Positions 7,914 to 16,450 of a DNA stretch of 64,000 nt are shown here, piece by piece. The stretch lies in contig NZ_AKIW01000053.1 in assembly GCF_000282635.1 (NCBI RefSeq), forward strand, positions 1 to 64,000. The letters run 5' to 3'. The translations under genes were made by a program, and so were the position numbers. The notes below the pieces were generated by a model that searched no databases, was not told the DNA's origin, and saw only the letters and a list, made by a program, of their open reading frames with translations. The stretch is from Variovorax sp. CF313 (GTDB taxonomy: Bacteria; Pseudomonadota; Gammaproteobacteria; Burkholderiales; Burkholderiaceae_C). Each line of letters starts with the position of its first letter. Positions within the stretch are counted from its first letter, which is position 1.

Positions 7914-8309
7914 ATGAGCGATTGGAAAGTCATCTGCCGCATCGACGACATCCCCGTGCTCGGCGCCCGCCGCGTGGCGCGGCCTGCCGGCGTGGACGTC
8001 GCCGTGTTCCGCAATGCCGAGGACCAGGTGTTCGCGCTGCTCGACCGCTGCCCGCACAAGGGCGGCCCGCTCAGCCAGGGCATCGTGTTCGGCACCAGCG
8101 TGGCCTGCCCGCTGCACAACTGGGCGATCGGGCTGGACGACGGCTGCGCCAAGTCGCCCGACGAAGGCTGCACGCCGAAGTTCGCCGTGAAGGTGGAAGA
8201 CGGCGTGGTGCATCTCGACGCGGGCGAACTGGCCACGCACGCCATCGACCTGCCACGCCCCATTGCCGGTCCCAAGGTGTTGTCCCCTCTCCCTCTGGGA
8301 GAGGGCTAG
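7914..8309 (+). CDS. nirD: Assimilatory nitrite reductase small subunit (Rieske-like)
   Basis: A 131-residue partner of NirB with a Rieske fold and all four cluster ligands present: Cys46-x-His48 (CPHKG) and Cys65-x2-His68 (CPLHNW). The start is clear from the spacing to AAAAGAGAG upstream. The last ten residues (VLSPLPLGEG) and the stop codon are encoded by an intergenic palindromic repeat, so the C-terminus was probably extended or rewritten when the repeat arrived. The gap to the Tat protein gene is 18 bases, consistent with one operon. Confidence 0.95.
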   Translation: MSDWKVICRIDDIPVLGARRVARPAGVDVAVFRNAEDQVFALLDRCPHKGGPLSQGIVFGTSVACPLHNWAIGLDDGCAKSPDEGCTPKFAVKVEDGVVHLDAGELATHAIDLPRPIAGPKVLSPLPLGEG

Positions 8310-8377
8310 GGTGAGGGCAGCAGCGTGACCTTCGTGAGCGCCGTCAACCCTCACCCCCGCTCGCTCCCGGAGGGAGC
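8285..8377. repeat. Inverted pair of REP-like palindromes between nirD and nasA
   Basis: Unit 1 has a perfect nine-pair stem, CCCTCTCCC (8285-8293) and GGGAGAGGG (8297-8305), followed by GGGTGAGGG (8309-8317). Unit 2 starts with CCCTCACCC (8348-8356), the exact reverse complement of that tail, and contains GCTCCC / GGGAGC (8363-8377). The two units face each other like a REP-BIME and could form one large cruciform. The nirD stop codon (8307-8309) lies in unit 1. The purine-rich right arm of unit 2 (GGAGGGAG) is placed as the Shine-Dalgarno region of nasA. Confidence 0.7.
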
Positions 8378-8384
8378 GGGTGCA

Positions 8385-11180
8385 ATGCGGGAAACCCGCT
8401 CCACCTGCCCCTACTGCGGCGTAGGCTGTGGCGTCATCATCGAATCGAGTGGCGACGAGATCACCGGTGTGCGCGGCGACCCCGACCATCCGGCGAATTT
8501 CGGCCGCCTGTGCACCAAGGGCTCGACGCTGCACCTCACGGCCAGCGCGACGGTCACGCGCCAGACGCGGCTGCTGCAGCCCATGCAGCGCCTGGTGCGC
8601 GCGGAAGCGCCCATGGCGGTTGCGTGGGACACCGCGCTCGACAACGCCGCGGGCAAGTTCGCGCAGGTGATCCGCGACCATGGCCCCGACGCGGTCGGCT
8701 TCTATGTGTCGGGCCAGCTGCTCACCGAGGACTACTACGTCTTCAACAAGCTCGCCAAGGGCCTGGTCGGCACCAACAACGTCGACACCAATTCGCGCCT
8801 GTGCATGAGCAGCGCGGTCGCCGGCTACAAGCAGACGCTGGGCGCCGATGCGCCGCCGGCCTGCTACGACGACCTGAAGCATGCCGACTGCCTGTTCATC
8901 GTGGGCAGCAACACGGCGTGGGCACACCCCATTCTTTTCCGCCGCATCGAGGACGCGAAGGCCGCGAACCCCGCGCTCAAGATCATCGTGGCCGACCCGC
9001 GCCGTACCGACACGGTCGAGATCGCCGACCTGTTCCTGCCGATCCAGCCCGGCACCGATGTGATGCTGTTCAACGGCATGCTGCACCTGATGCTGTGGGA
9101 AGGCTGGATCGATGCGAAGTACATCGCCGCCCACACCAGCGGTTTCGACGCGCTGAAGGCCATCGTGCGCGAATGCACGCCCGACAAGGTGGCGCAGGTC
9201 TGCGGCATCTCGAAGGACGACCTGCTCGCGGCCGCACGGCTGTTTGCCACATCGCCTGCCACGCTGAGCCTGTACTGCCAGGGCCTGAACCAGTCGTCGA
9301 GCGGCACGGCGAAGAATGCCGCGCTCATCAACCTGCACCTGGCGACCGCGCAGATCGGCCGGCCCGGCGCGGGCCCGTTCTCGCTGACCGGCCAGCCCAA
9401 TGCGATGGGCGGACGCGAGGTCGGCGGCCTGGCCAACCTGCTGAGCGCGCACCGCGACCTGGCGAACCCCGATCACCGCGCCGAAGTGGCCGCGCTGTGG
9501 GGCGTGCCCTCGGTGCCCGAGAAGCCGGGCAAGACGGCGGTCGAGATGTTCCAGGCCGCGGCCGACGGCGAGATCCGCGCGCTGTGGATCGCCTGCACCA
9601 ACCCCGCGCAATCGATGCCCGACCAGGCGACGGTGCGCCGCGCGCTGGAGCGCGCCGAGTTCGTGGTGGTGCAGGAAGCCTTCGCCACCACCGCCACCTG
9701 CGCCTTCGCCGACCTGCTGCTGCCCGCCACCACCTGGGGCGAGAAGGAAGGCACCGTGACCAACAGCGAGCGCCGCATCTCGCGCGTGCGCCCGGCCGTT
9801 GCCGCACCCGGCGAGGCGCGCAACGACTGGTCGATCGCGGTGGCCTTCGCGCACCGGCTCGAACGGCAGCTCGGCCGCGCGTCCACGCTGTTCCCGTACG
9901 AGACGGCCGAATCGGTCTGGAACGAACACCGCGAATCGACGCGTGGGCGCGACCTCGACATCACCGGCCTGAGCTACGCGATGCTGGAAACCGCGGGCCC
10001 GCAGCAATGGCCGCTGAAGGAAGGCGAAAGCACCGGCCGCGTTCGCCTCTACGAAGACGGCGTGTTCCCCACGCCCGACGGCCGCGCCCGTTTTGTCGAC
10101 ACCGTCTACAAGCCGGTGGCCGAGGCCCGCGAGGCGCGCTACCCCTTCTCGCTGAACACCGGCCGCCTGCGCGACCAGTGGCACGGCATGAGCCGCACCG
10201 GCACGGCCGGCCGGCTGTTCGGGCACGTGCCGGAGCCCGTCGTGCAGATGAACGCGCAGGACATGGCGCGCCGCCAGATCGGCGAAGGCGACCTCGTGCA
10301 CCTGACCTCGAAGCGGGGCTCGATCATGCTGCCCGCGCGCGCCAGCGCCGAGATCGGCCTGAGCCAGGCCTTCGTCGCCATGCACTGGGGCGAGGAATAC
10401 CTGAGCGGTTGCTCGTCGACCGGCGTGCGGCTGGCGGGCATCAACGCGCTCACCACGCCGGCCTATTGCCCGACCTCGAAGCAGCCCGAGCTGAAGCACA
10501 CGCCGGTGAAGATCCTCAAGGCCGAACTGCCATGGTCGCTGCTGGCCATGGCCTGGCTGCCCGCCGACGCGGCACTGGCCGCGCACCGCGCGCTGCAGCC
10601 GCTGATGGCGCTGTTTCCTTTTGCGACCTGCGTGCCGTTCGCGGGCAACACCCAAGGCCAAGAGCGCAGCGGCATCCTGTTCCGCGCCGCCGCGCACGAC
10701 GCGCCCGACGAGGCGCTGGTCGAGAAGATCGAAGCCCTGCTCGGCCTGCAGACCGCCGACACCCTGCGCTACGCCGACCGCCGCCGCGGCCAGCGACGCT
10801 CCGCGCGGCTGGTGCGCCGCGCCGACGGCAGCGCCGGCCTCGAGGCCTTCCTGCTGGGCGGCGACACCAGCGCGGAAGCCTGGATCGCCACGCTGCTGCG
10901 GGAAGAGCTGCCGGCGCAGAGCTATGGCCGCCTGCTGCTGTCGCCGGGCTCGAAGGCACCGGTGGCGGTGCAGTCGCGCGGCAAGACGGTGTGCACATGC
11001 TTCAACGTCGCGGACGTGGCGATCCAGACCGAGCTGGGGCGCTGCAGCGGCACGGCCGACGAGCGGCTGGCCAAGCTGCAGGGGGCCCTGAAGTGCGGCA
11101 CGAACTGCGGATCGTGCATTCCGGAACTCAAGCGGATGGTGCGGGCGACGCCGGCCGAGGCCGAAGCAGTCACCCCATGA
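8385..11180 (+). CDS. nasA: Assimilatory nitrate reductase catalytic subunit
   Basis: A 931-residue molybdoenzyme of the NasA type that reduces nitrate to nitrite in the cytoplasm. The N-terminal [4Fe-4S] ligands are Cys8, Cys11, Cys15 and Cys43 (CPYCGVGC...LCTKG). Cys140 in NSRLCMSS is the likely molybdenum ligand. The molybdopterin and dinucleotide-binding domains run to about residue 760, and a BFD-like [2Fe-2S] domain closes the protein (VCTCFNVAD...CGTNCGSC), as in Klebsiella NasA. The ATG at 8385 is preferred over an in-frame upstream start at 8325, which would translate the repeat. Confidence 0.97.
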   Translation: MRETRSTCPYCGVGCGVIIESSGDEITGVRGDPDHPANFGRLCTKGSTLHLTASATVTRQTRLLQPMQRLVRAEAPMAVAWDTALDNAAGKFAQVIRDHGPDAVGFYVSGQLLTEDYYVFNKLAKGLVGTNNVDTNSRLCMSSAVAGYKQTLGADAPPACYDDLKHADCLFIVGSNTAWAHPILFRRIEDAKAANPALKIIVADPRRTDTVEIADLFLPIQPGTDVMLFNGMLHLMLWEGWIDAKYIAAHTSGFDALKAIVRECTPDKVAQVCGISKDDLLAAARLFATSPATLSLYCQGLNQSSSGTAKNAALINLHLATAQIGRPGAGPFSLTGQPNAMGGREVGGLANLLSAHRDLANPDHRAEVAALWGVPSVPEKPGKTAVEMFQAAADGEIRALWIACTNPAQSMPDQATVRRALERAEFVVVQEAFATTATCAFADLLLPATTWGEKEGTVTNSERRISRVRPAVAAPGEARNDWSIAVAFAHRLERQLGRASTLFPYETAESVWNEHRESTRGRDLDITGLSYAMLETAGPQQWPLKEGESTGRVRLYEDGVFPTPDGRARFVDTVYKPVAEAREARYPFSLNTGRLRDQWHGMSRTGTAGRLFGHVPEPVVQMNAQDMARRQIGEGDLVHLTSKRGSIMLPARASAEIGLSQAFVAMHWGEEYLSGCSSTGVRLAGINALTTPAYCPTSKQPELKHTPVKILKAELPWSLLAMAWLPADAALAAHRALQPLMALFPFATCVPFAGNTQGQERSGILFRAAAHDAPDEALVEKIEALLGLQTADTLRYADRRRGQRRSARLVRRADGSAGLEAFLLGGDTSAEAWIATLLREELPAQSYGRLLLSPGSKAPVAVQSRGKTVCTCFNVADVAIQTELGRCSGTADERLAKLQGALKCGTNCGSCIPELKRMVRATPAEAEAVTP

Positions 11181-11191
11181 TTCCCCGTCTT

Positions 11192-11218
11192 GCTCCCTCC
11201 CCCGCTGGGGGAAGGAGC
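11192..11218. repeat. Short palindromic repeat (GCTCC-type)
   Basis: GCTCCCTCCCCC (11192-11203) and GGGGGAAGGAGC (11207-11218) form a 12-pair stem with one C-A mismatch and a GCT loop, in the nasA-ybiB gap. It resembles the palindromes at 25827 and 62146 and the second unit before nasA. There is no T-run, so it is not a standard terminator, though it could slow exonucleases or separate expression of nasA from ybiB. Confidence 0.6.
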
Positions 11219-11280
11219 CAATCCAAGGCATAAGCCATCTCGCATTCCGGCATAAGCCTTGCAGGACAATCCATCCACCC

Positions 11281-12186
11281 ATGGGAATCAGCCAATACAT
11301 CAAGGAAATCGGCCGCGGCGCGCGAGGCGCCAAGCCGCTCACGCGCGAACAGGCCACCGACCTGTTCGGCCAGGTGCTGGACGGCACCGTCACCGACCTC
11401 GAGATCGGCGGCTTCTGCCTGGCCATGCGCATCAAGGGCGAAACGCCCGAGGAGATGGCCGGCTTCCTCGATGCGACCCATGCGCGGCTGAACCGCATCC
11501 CGGCCGGTGACCGCCCGCTGGTCGTGCTGCCGAGCTACAACGGCGCGCGCAAGCTGCCGGTGCTCACGCCGCTGCTGGCGCTGCTGCTGGCCCGCGAAGG
11601 CCTGCCGGTGCTAGTGCATGGCAGCGCAAGCGAAACCTCGCGCGTGCTCGCATCGAACGTGCTCACGGCACTCGGGCTGCCGCCGATGGCCGAAATCCGC
11701 CCCATCGCCAACGGCGAAGCGGCCTTTGCGCCCACCGAGCTGCTGAACCCCGCGCTCAAGCGCCTGCTCGACGTGCGCCGCGTGGTCGGCCTGCGCAACC
11801 CCGGCCACAGCGTGGTCAAGCTGATGCAGCCCACCGCCGGCCCCTGCGTGGTGATCGCGAGCTACACGCACCCCGAATACGCGCGCACCATGGGCGAGAC
11901 CTTCGAGCTCACGGGCATGACCGCCCTGCTCTCGCGCGGCCTCGAAGGCGAAGTGGTGTCCGACCCGCGCCGCACCGCGCAGATCGACGGCTTCGTGCGC
12001 GGCGTGCGCACCGAGCTGCAGGCGCAGCAGGCCGGCACCGCCGCCGAAGTGCCGGGCCTGCCGAAGGAAATCGACGTCGCGACCACCGCCGACTACACGC
12101 GCCGCGTGCTGGCCGGCGAGCTTCCCGTGCCCGAGGCCATCGCAACGCAAGTCAGGCACGTCACGCAACTGGCATCCCACGCATGA
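11281..12186 (+). CDS. ybiB: YbiB/TrpD2 nucleic-acid-binding protein (glycosyltransferase family 3 fold)
   Basis: A 301-residue protein with the anthranilate phosphoribosyltransferase fold: an N-terminal helical domain (QYIKEIGRGARGAKPLTREQA) and a larger domain (VLPSYNGARKLPVLTPLLALLLA, HGSASETSRV). In E. coli the homologue YbiB (TrpD2) binds nucleic acid without strong sequence preference and belongs to the LexA regulon; it is not a tryptophan biosynthesis enzyme. The phosphoribosyltransferase KGTG-type loop is absent. It overlaps the sirohaem gene by four bases (ATGA), so the two are translationally coupled; why a TrpD2 protein sits in a nitrate cluster is not known. Confidence 0.85.
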   Translation: MGISQYIKEIGRGARGAKPLTREQATDLFGQVLDGTVTDLEIGGFCLAMRIKGETPEEMAGFLDATHARLNRIPAGDRPLVVLPSYNGARKLPVLTPLLALLLAREGLPVLVHGSASETSRVLASNVLTALGLPPMAEIRPIANGEAAFAPTELLNPALKRLLDVRRVVGLRNPGHSVVKLMQPTAGPCVVIASYTHPEYARTMGETFELTGMTALLSRGLEGEVVSDPRRTAQIDGFVRGVRTELQAQQAGTAAEVPGLPKEIDVATTADYTRRVLAGELPVPEAIATQVRHVTQLASHA

Positions 12187-12986
12187 ACAACGCATCCACT
12201 CTCATCACCGGCCACTGCACCCTGGTCGGCGCCGGCCCGGGCGACCCGGAACTGCTGACCGTCAAGGCCGTGAAGGCGATCCAGGCCGCGACGGTGCTGC
12301 TGGTCGACGACCTCGTGAGCGACCAGATCGTGCAGGCCTACGCCCGCCCCGGCGCGCGCATCGTGCACGTGGGCAAGCGCGGCGGCTGCAAGAGCACGCC
12401 GCAGGCATTCATCGAGCGACTGATGATCACCGCGGTGCGCGAAGGCGAGACCGTGGTCCGGCTCAAGGGCGGCGACCCGTTCATCTTCGGCCGCGGCGGC
12501 GAAGAGGTGGAGCACCTGCGCGAAGCCGGCATCGAATGCGCCGTGGTCAACGGCATCACCGCGGGCCTCGCGGCCGTGACCTCGCTGGGGGTGCCGCTCA
12601 CGCACCGCGACCATGCGCAGGGCGTGGTGTTCGTCACCGGCCACGCCAAGACCGGCGCGGGCGCGGGCGAAGACCCGACCGACTGGCGCGCGCTGGCCGC
12701 GACGGCCTACAACGCACGCCTGACGCTGGTGATCTACATGGGCGTGTCGGGTGCCGCGCACATCGAACGCGAGCTGCTGCAAGGCCTGCCGGGCGACACG
12801 CCGGTGGCGGTCATCCAGCATGCGAGCCTGCCGCACCAGCGGCACATCGCGACCACGCTGGGCAACCTGCAGAACGGTATCGCCAAGGCCGGCCTGGCCA
12901 GCCCGGCGGTGATCGTGGTAGGCGACGTGCTGCGCGGGCTGGCAGCCGCTGAGGTACCGGTGGACGCGGACAAGTTCGGTACCTGA
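12183..12986 (+). CDS. cobA: Uroporphyrinogen-III C-methyltransferase (SUMT)
   Basis: A 267-residue S-adenosylmethionine-dependent methyltransferase that converts uroporphyrinogen III to precorrin-2, the first step toward sirohaem. Family motifs are clear: VGAGPGDPELLTVKA near the N-terminus, the VRLKGGDPFIFGRGGEE motif, and VVNGITAGLAA. It is a stand-alone SUMT without the CysG dehydrogenase/ferrochelatase half. Its place at the end of the nitrate cluster fits the sirohaem requirement of NirB. Confidence 0.93.
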   Translation: MNNASTLITGHCTLVGAGPGDPELLTVKAVKAIQAATVLLVDDLVSDQIVQAYARPGARIVHVGKRGGCKSTPQAFIERLMITAVREGETVVRLKGGDPFIFGRGGEEVEHLREAGIECAVVNGITAGLAAVTSLGVPLTHRDHAQGVVFVTGHAKTGAGAGEDPTDWRALAATAYNARLTLVIYMGVSGAAHIERELLQGLPGDTPVAVIQHASLPHQRHIATTLGNLQNGIAKAGLASPAVIVVGDVLRGLAAAEVPVDADKFGT

Positions 12987-13044
12987 TCGGCACCTGACCA
13001 GGGCGAGGACAGCACGAGCGGCACGGGCGCCGCGCACCACAACG

Positions 13045-13060
13045 TGGCATGGATCGTGCT
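13045..13060 (+). promoter_or_regulatory. Sigma-54-like site at the start of the polyamine-type ABC operon
   Basis: TGGCATGGATCGTGCT matches the sigma-54 consensus at 10 of 12 positions with GG (13046-13047) and GC (13058-13059) correctly spaced. The predicted start near 13071 is only about two bases before the chosen ATG (13073), so use would require a leaderless mRNA. It may be a chance match. Confidence 0.3.
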
Positions 13061-13072
13061 GAGCCATCGGCA

Positions 13073-14188
13073 ATGAATGCCGTCGCCACGCCCGAACCCG
13101 CCGCAGTCGAGATCGTCGCGCTCACCAAGCGCTATGCCCCCGGCACACCGGCCGCCGTCGACCGGATAGACCTGCGCATTGCCAGCGGCAGCTACTGCTG
13201 CCTGCTCGGCCCGTCGGGCTGCGGCAAGAGCACCACGTTGCGCATGATCGCGGGCCACGAGTCCGTCACCAGCGGCGACATCCTGCTGGACAACCGCAAC
13301 ATCACGAACCTGCCCGCCGCCGCGCGCGGCACCGCGATGATGTTCCAGAGCTTCGCCCTCTTCCCGCATCTCTCGGCCACCGACAATGTGGCCTTCAGCC
13401 TCAAGATGAAAGGCGTCGGCAAGGCCGAGCGCCATCGGCGCGCCAACGACCTGCTCGCGCGCGTCGCCATGGGCCACCTGGCCGCGCGCAAGCCCGGTGA
13501 ACTTTCGGGCGGCCAGCAGCAGCGCGTGGCGCTGGCGCGGGCGCTCATCACCGAACCGCGCGTGCTGCTGCTCGACGAGCCGCTCTCGGCGCTCGACCCC
13601 TTCCTGCGCATCCAGATGCGCGCCGAGCTGCGGCGCTGGCAGAAGGAACTGGGCCTGACCTTCGTGCACGTCACGCACTCGCAGGAGGAGGCGATGGCGC
13701 TGGCCGACACCATGGTGGTCATGAACCACGGCGTGATCGAGCAGGTCGGCTCGCCGCACGCGGTCTACAACCATCCGGCGAGCGAATTCGTGGCACGCTT
13801 CATGGGCGGCCACAACGTGTTCGATACGCCGGCCGGCCCGATCGCGGTGCGCAACGACCACATGCGGATCGCCGCGGCAACGGATGCCGCCACGGCGGCC
13901 GGCTTGCCCGCCACCGTCACCGACGTCGAGTACCAGGGCACCTACGTGCTGCTCGGCCTGGCGCTCGACGCCGTCGCGCCGGGGCGCCAGAACGTTTCGG
14001 TGCTTCTGGGCGAGGCCGCCTTTCTTTCGCGCCCCTATGCGCAAGGCGAGGCGGTGCGCCTTTCGTGGGCCGAGGCCGACGCTCGCGTGCTCGGCCCCGG
14101 CGCCAGGCCGCCGGGCGAGCGCGTGCCGGCGCCCGTCGACGCAAACGCCCTGCGCGACGACACGGCCGCACTCGCCCTGACCCTGTGA
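13073..14188 (+). CDS. ABC transporter ATP-binding protein, polyamine (PotA) type
   Basis: A 371-residue ATPase. Walker A is GPSGCGKST (46-54), then the Q-loop (MMFQSFALFPH), the signature LSGGQQQR, Walker B VLLLDEPLSALD and the H-loop (HVTHSQEE). A C-terminal TOBE-like regulatory domain follows (PATVTDVEYQGTYVLLGLAL). The ATG at 13073 is chosen over one at 13049, which would add eight residues. With the binding protein and two permeases downstream it makes a complete importer of the PotABCD/PotFGHI class; polyamines or related compounds are the likely cargo, but the substrate cannot be fixed from sequence. Confidence 0.9.
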   Translation: MNAVATPEPAAVEIVALTKRYAPGTPAAVDRIDLRIASGSYCCLLGPSGCGKSTTLRMIAGHESVTSGDILLDNRNITNLPAAARGTAMMFQSFALFPHLSATDNVAFSLKMKGVGKAERHRRANDLLARVAMGHLAARKPGELSGGQQQRVALARALITEPRVLLLDEPLSALDPFLRIQMRAELRRWQKELGLTFVHVTHSQEEAMALADTMVVMNHGVIEQVGSPHAVYNHPASEFVARFMGGHNVFDTPAGPIAVRNDHMRIAAATDAATAAGLPATVTDVEYQGTYVLLGLALDAVAPGRQNVSVLLGEAAFLSRPYAQGEAVRLSWAEADARVLGPGARPPGERVPAPVDANALRDDTAALALTL

Positions 14189-14258
14189 GCGCTCCAGTAG
14201 CCCACTTTCTCTTTTTCCCGCGTTCGTCCCCTTCCACTTTTTTTCTGGAGACCTAGCC

Positions 14259-15527
14259 ATGACCGACCCCATCGACTCGTCCACCGGCGTCAAGCGCCGC
14301 ACCCTTCTGCAAGGCACGGCCGGCATCCTGGCTGCGGGCGTCGCGCCCTTCGTGCATGCGCAGGAGAAGGTCGTGCTGCGCTACCTCGGCACCGCCGTGA
14401 ACCAGGACAAGGCCATCGCCGAGAAGTTCAAGGCCGACACCGGCATCGAGATCCAGTACGTGGCCGTGACCACCGACGACGTGACCAAGCGCGCCGTCAC
14501 CGCGCCCAACAGCTTCGACCTGATCGACACCGAGTTCTTCTCGCTCAAGAAGATCGTGCCGACCGGCAACCTCAAGGGCATCGACACCAAGCGCGTGAAG
14601 AACGCCGACAAGATCACCTCGCTCTTCACCAAGGGCGAAGTGGCGGGCAAGAAGGTCGGCAGCCAGGGCACGGCGCCGGTCAAGGTGATCTACCTCGAAG
14701 GCGAGAAGAGCAAGGCCTTCGCCAAGTCGGCCACGCAGTTCATGTCGCTGATCCCGACCACCTACAACGCCGACACGCTGGGCATCCGCCCGGACCTGAT
14801 CAAGCGCCCGATCGGCTCCTGGGCCGAGTTGCTGAACCCCGAGTTCAAGGGCAAGGCCGCGATCCTGAACATTCCCTCGATCGGCATCATGGACGCCGCG
14901 ATGGTGGTGGAGGCCAAGGGCCTGCACAAGTACGCCGACAAGGGCAACATGACCAAGGCCGAGATCGACCTGACGATCAAGGCCCTGATCGAGGCCAAGA
15001 AGGCCGGCCAGTTCCGCGCGCTGTGGAAGGACTTCAACGAGTCGGTGAACCTGATGGCCTCGGGCGAGGTGGTGATCCAGTCGATGTGGTCGCCCGCGGT
15101 CACGGCCGTGCGCAGCAAGGGCATCGACTGCACCTTCCAGCCGCTCAAGGAAGGCTATCGCGCCTGGGCCTCGGGCTTCGGCCTGCCGGCCACGCTTTCG
15201 GGCAAGAAGCTCGACGGTGCCTATGAATTCATCAACTGGTTCCTCGATGGCTGGGCCGGTGCTTACCTCAACCGCCAGGGTTACTACAGCGCCGTGCTCG
15301 ACACCGCGAAGGCCAAGATGGAAGCCTACGAATGGGCCTACTGGATGGAAGGCAAGCCCGCGGCCCAGGACATCAAGAGCCCCCAGGGCGACGTGATCGC
15401 CAAGGCCGGCGCAGTGCGCGACGGTGGCAGCTACGAGCAGCGCATGGGAGGCATCGCGTGCTGGAACGCGGTGATGGACGAGAACGAATACATGGTCCGC
15501 AAGTGGAACGAGTTCGTTGCGGCCTGA
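14259..15527 (+). CDS. Extracellular solute-binding protein, polyamine-type ABC importer
   Basis: A 422-residue periplasmic receptor with a twin-arginine signal (VKRRTLLQGTAGILAAG, cleavage probably after VHA near residue 31). The mature part has the type II periplasmic binding fold of PotD/PotF-like proteins (LRYLGTAVNQDKAIAEKFKADTGIEIQYV). GGAGA-type Shine-Dalgarno (CTGGAGACC) lies before the ATG. Export by Tat implies folding before export. The next gene starts four bases after its stop. Confidence 0.9.
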   Translation: MTDPIDSSTGVKRRTLLQGTAGILAAGVAPFVHAQEKVVLRYLGTAVNQDKAIAEKFKADTGIEIQYVAVTTDDVTKRAVTAPNSFDLIDTEFFSLKKIVPTGNLKGIDTKRVKNADKITSLFTKGEVAGKKVGSQGTAPVKVIYLEGEKSKAFAKSATQFMSLIPTTYNADTLGIRPDLIKRPIGSWAELLNPEFKGKAAILNIPSIGIMDAAMVVEAKGLHKYADKGNMTKAEIDLTIKALIEAKKAGQFRALWKDFNESVNLMASGEVVIQSMWSPAVTAVRSKGIDCTFQPLKEGYRAWASGFGLPATLSGKKLDGAYEFINWFLDGWAGAYLNRQGYYSAVLDTAKAKMEAYEWAYWMEGKPAAQDIKSPQGDVIAKAGAVRDGGSYEQRMGGIACWNAVMDENEYMVRKWNEFVAA

Positions 15528-15531
15528 GCCT

Positions 15532-16449
15532 GTGAGCGCTCCCACCACCCGCGCGCCCGTCGCCACTGCCCCCGTTCACGCCGTGAAGGCGTGGTGGCAG
15601 GCGGCGCCGTTCGCGCTGGTGTTCCTGCTGTTCTTCCTGATCCCGCTGGCGCTGGTCGCGATGGTCAGCCTGTGGAATTTCAACGAGTACGAGCTGATCC
15701 CGGCCGTCACGCTGCGCAACTACCTGAGCCTGTTCGAGGGCTGCTCGCGGCTCACCGACAACGGCGACCTCTGCGTCACGCTGAACACCTACCTGAGCAC
15801 CTTCAAGTTCTGCGTGCTGGTGTGGGGCATCACGCTGCTCGTCGGCTTTTCGGTGGCCTACTTCCTGGCATTCCACGTGCGCTCGTCGACCATGCAGACG
15901 GTGCTGTTCGTGCTGTGCACCGTGCCCTTCTGGACCTCCAACGTGATCCGCATGATCTCGTGGGTGCCGCTGCTGGGACGCAACGGACTGGTCAACCAGG
16001 CGCTGATGGGCATGGGCCTCGTGAACCAGCCGGTCGAGTGGCTGCTGTTCTCCGACTTCTCGGTGGTGCTGGCCTTCGTGCACCTGTACACGATGTTCAT
16101 GATCGTGCCGATCTTCAACAGCATGATGCGCATCGACCGCTCGCTGCTCGAAGCGGCCAGCGACGCGGGCGCCTCGGGCTGGCAGACGCTGTGGAACGTG
16201 GTGGTGCCGCTGTCGCGCACCGGCATCCTGATCGGATCGATCTTCGTCATCACGATCGTCATGGGTGACTTCGTCACCATCGGCGTGATGGGCGGCCAGC
16301 AGATCGCGTCGATCGGCAAGATCATCCAGGTGCAGACCTCGTACCTGCAGTTTCCGCTGGCTGCGGCCAACGCCATGATCCTGCTGGCGGTGGTGCTGAT
16401 GATCATCTGGGGCCTGACCCGGATGGTCGACATCCGCAAGGAGCTCTGA
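15532..16449 (+). CDS. ABC transporter permease, PotB/PotH type
   Basis: A 305-residue inner-membrane permease with six predicted helices and the EAA loop LLEAASDAGASGWQTLWNVVVPLS that contacts the ATPase. The GTG at 15532 is taken as start because the in-frame TTG at 15517 lies inside the receptor gene. A loop with two cysteines (EGCSRLTDNGDLCVT) after the first helix is typical of PotB relatives. It is one base from the next permease gene. Confidence 0.9.
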   Translation: MSAPTTRAPVATAPVHAVKAWWQAAPFALVFLLFFLIPLALVAMVSLWNFNEYELIPAVTLRNYLSLFEGCSRLTDNGDLCVTLNTYLSTFKFCVLVWGITLLVGFSVAYFLAFHVRSSTMQTVLFVLCTVPFWTSNVIRMISWVPLLGRNGLVNQALMGMGLVNQPVEWLLFSDFSVVLAFVHLYTMFMIVPIFNSMMRIDRSLLEAASDAGASGWQTLWNVVVPLSRTGILIGSIFVITIVMGDFVTIGVMGGQQIASIGKIIQVQTSYLQFPLAAANAMILLAVVLMIIWGLTRMVDIRKEL

Positions 16450-16450
16450 G

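Noticed and set aside
8510-11233. Long plus-strand frame within nasA
   Set aside because: Arginine-rich shadow of nasA in another frame, a GC-rich codon artefact.
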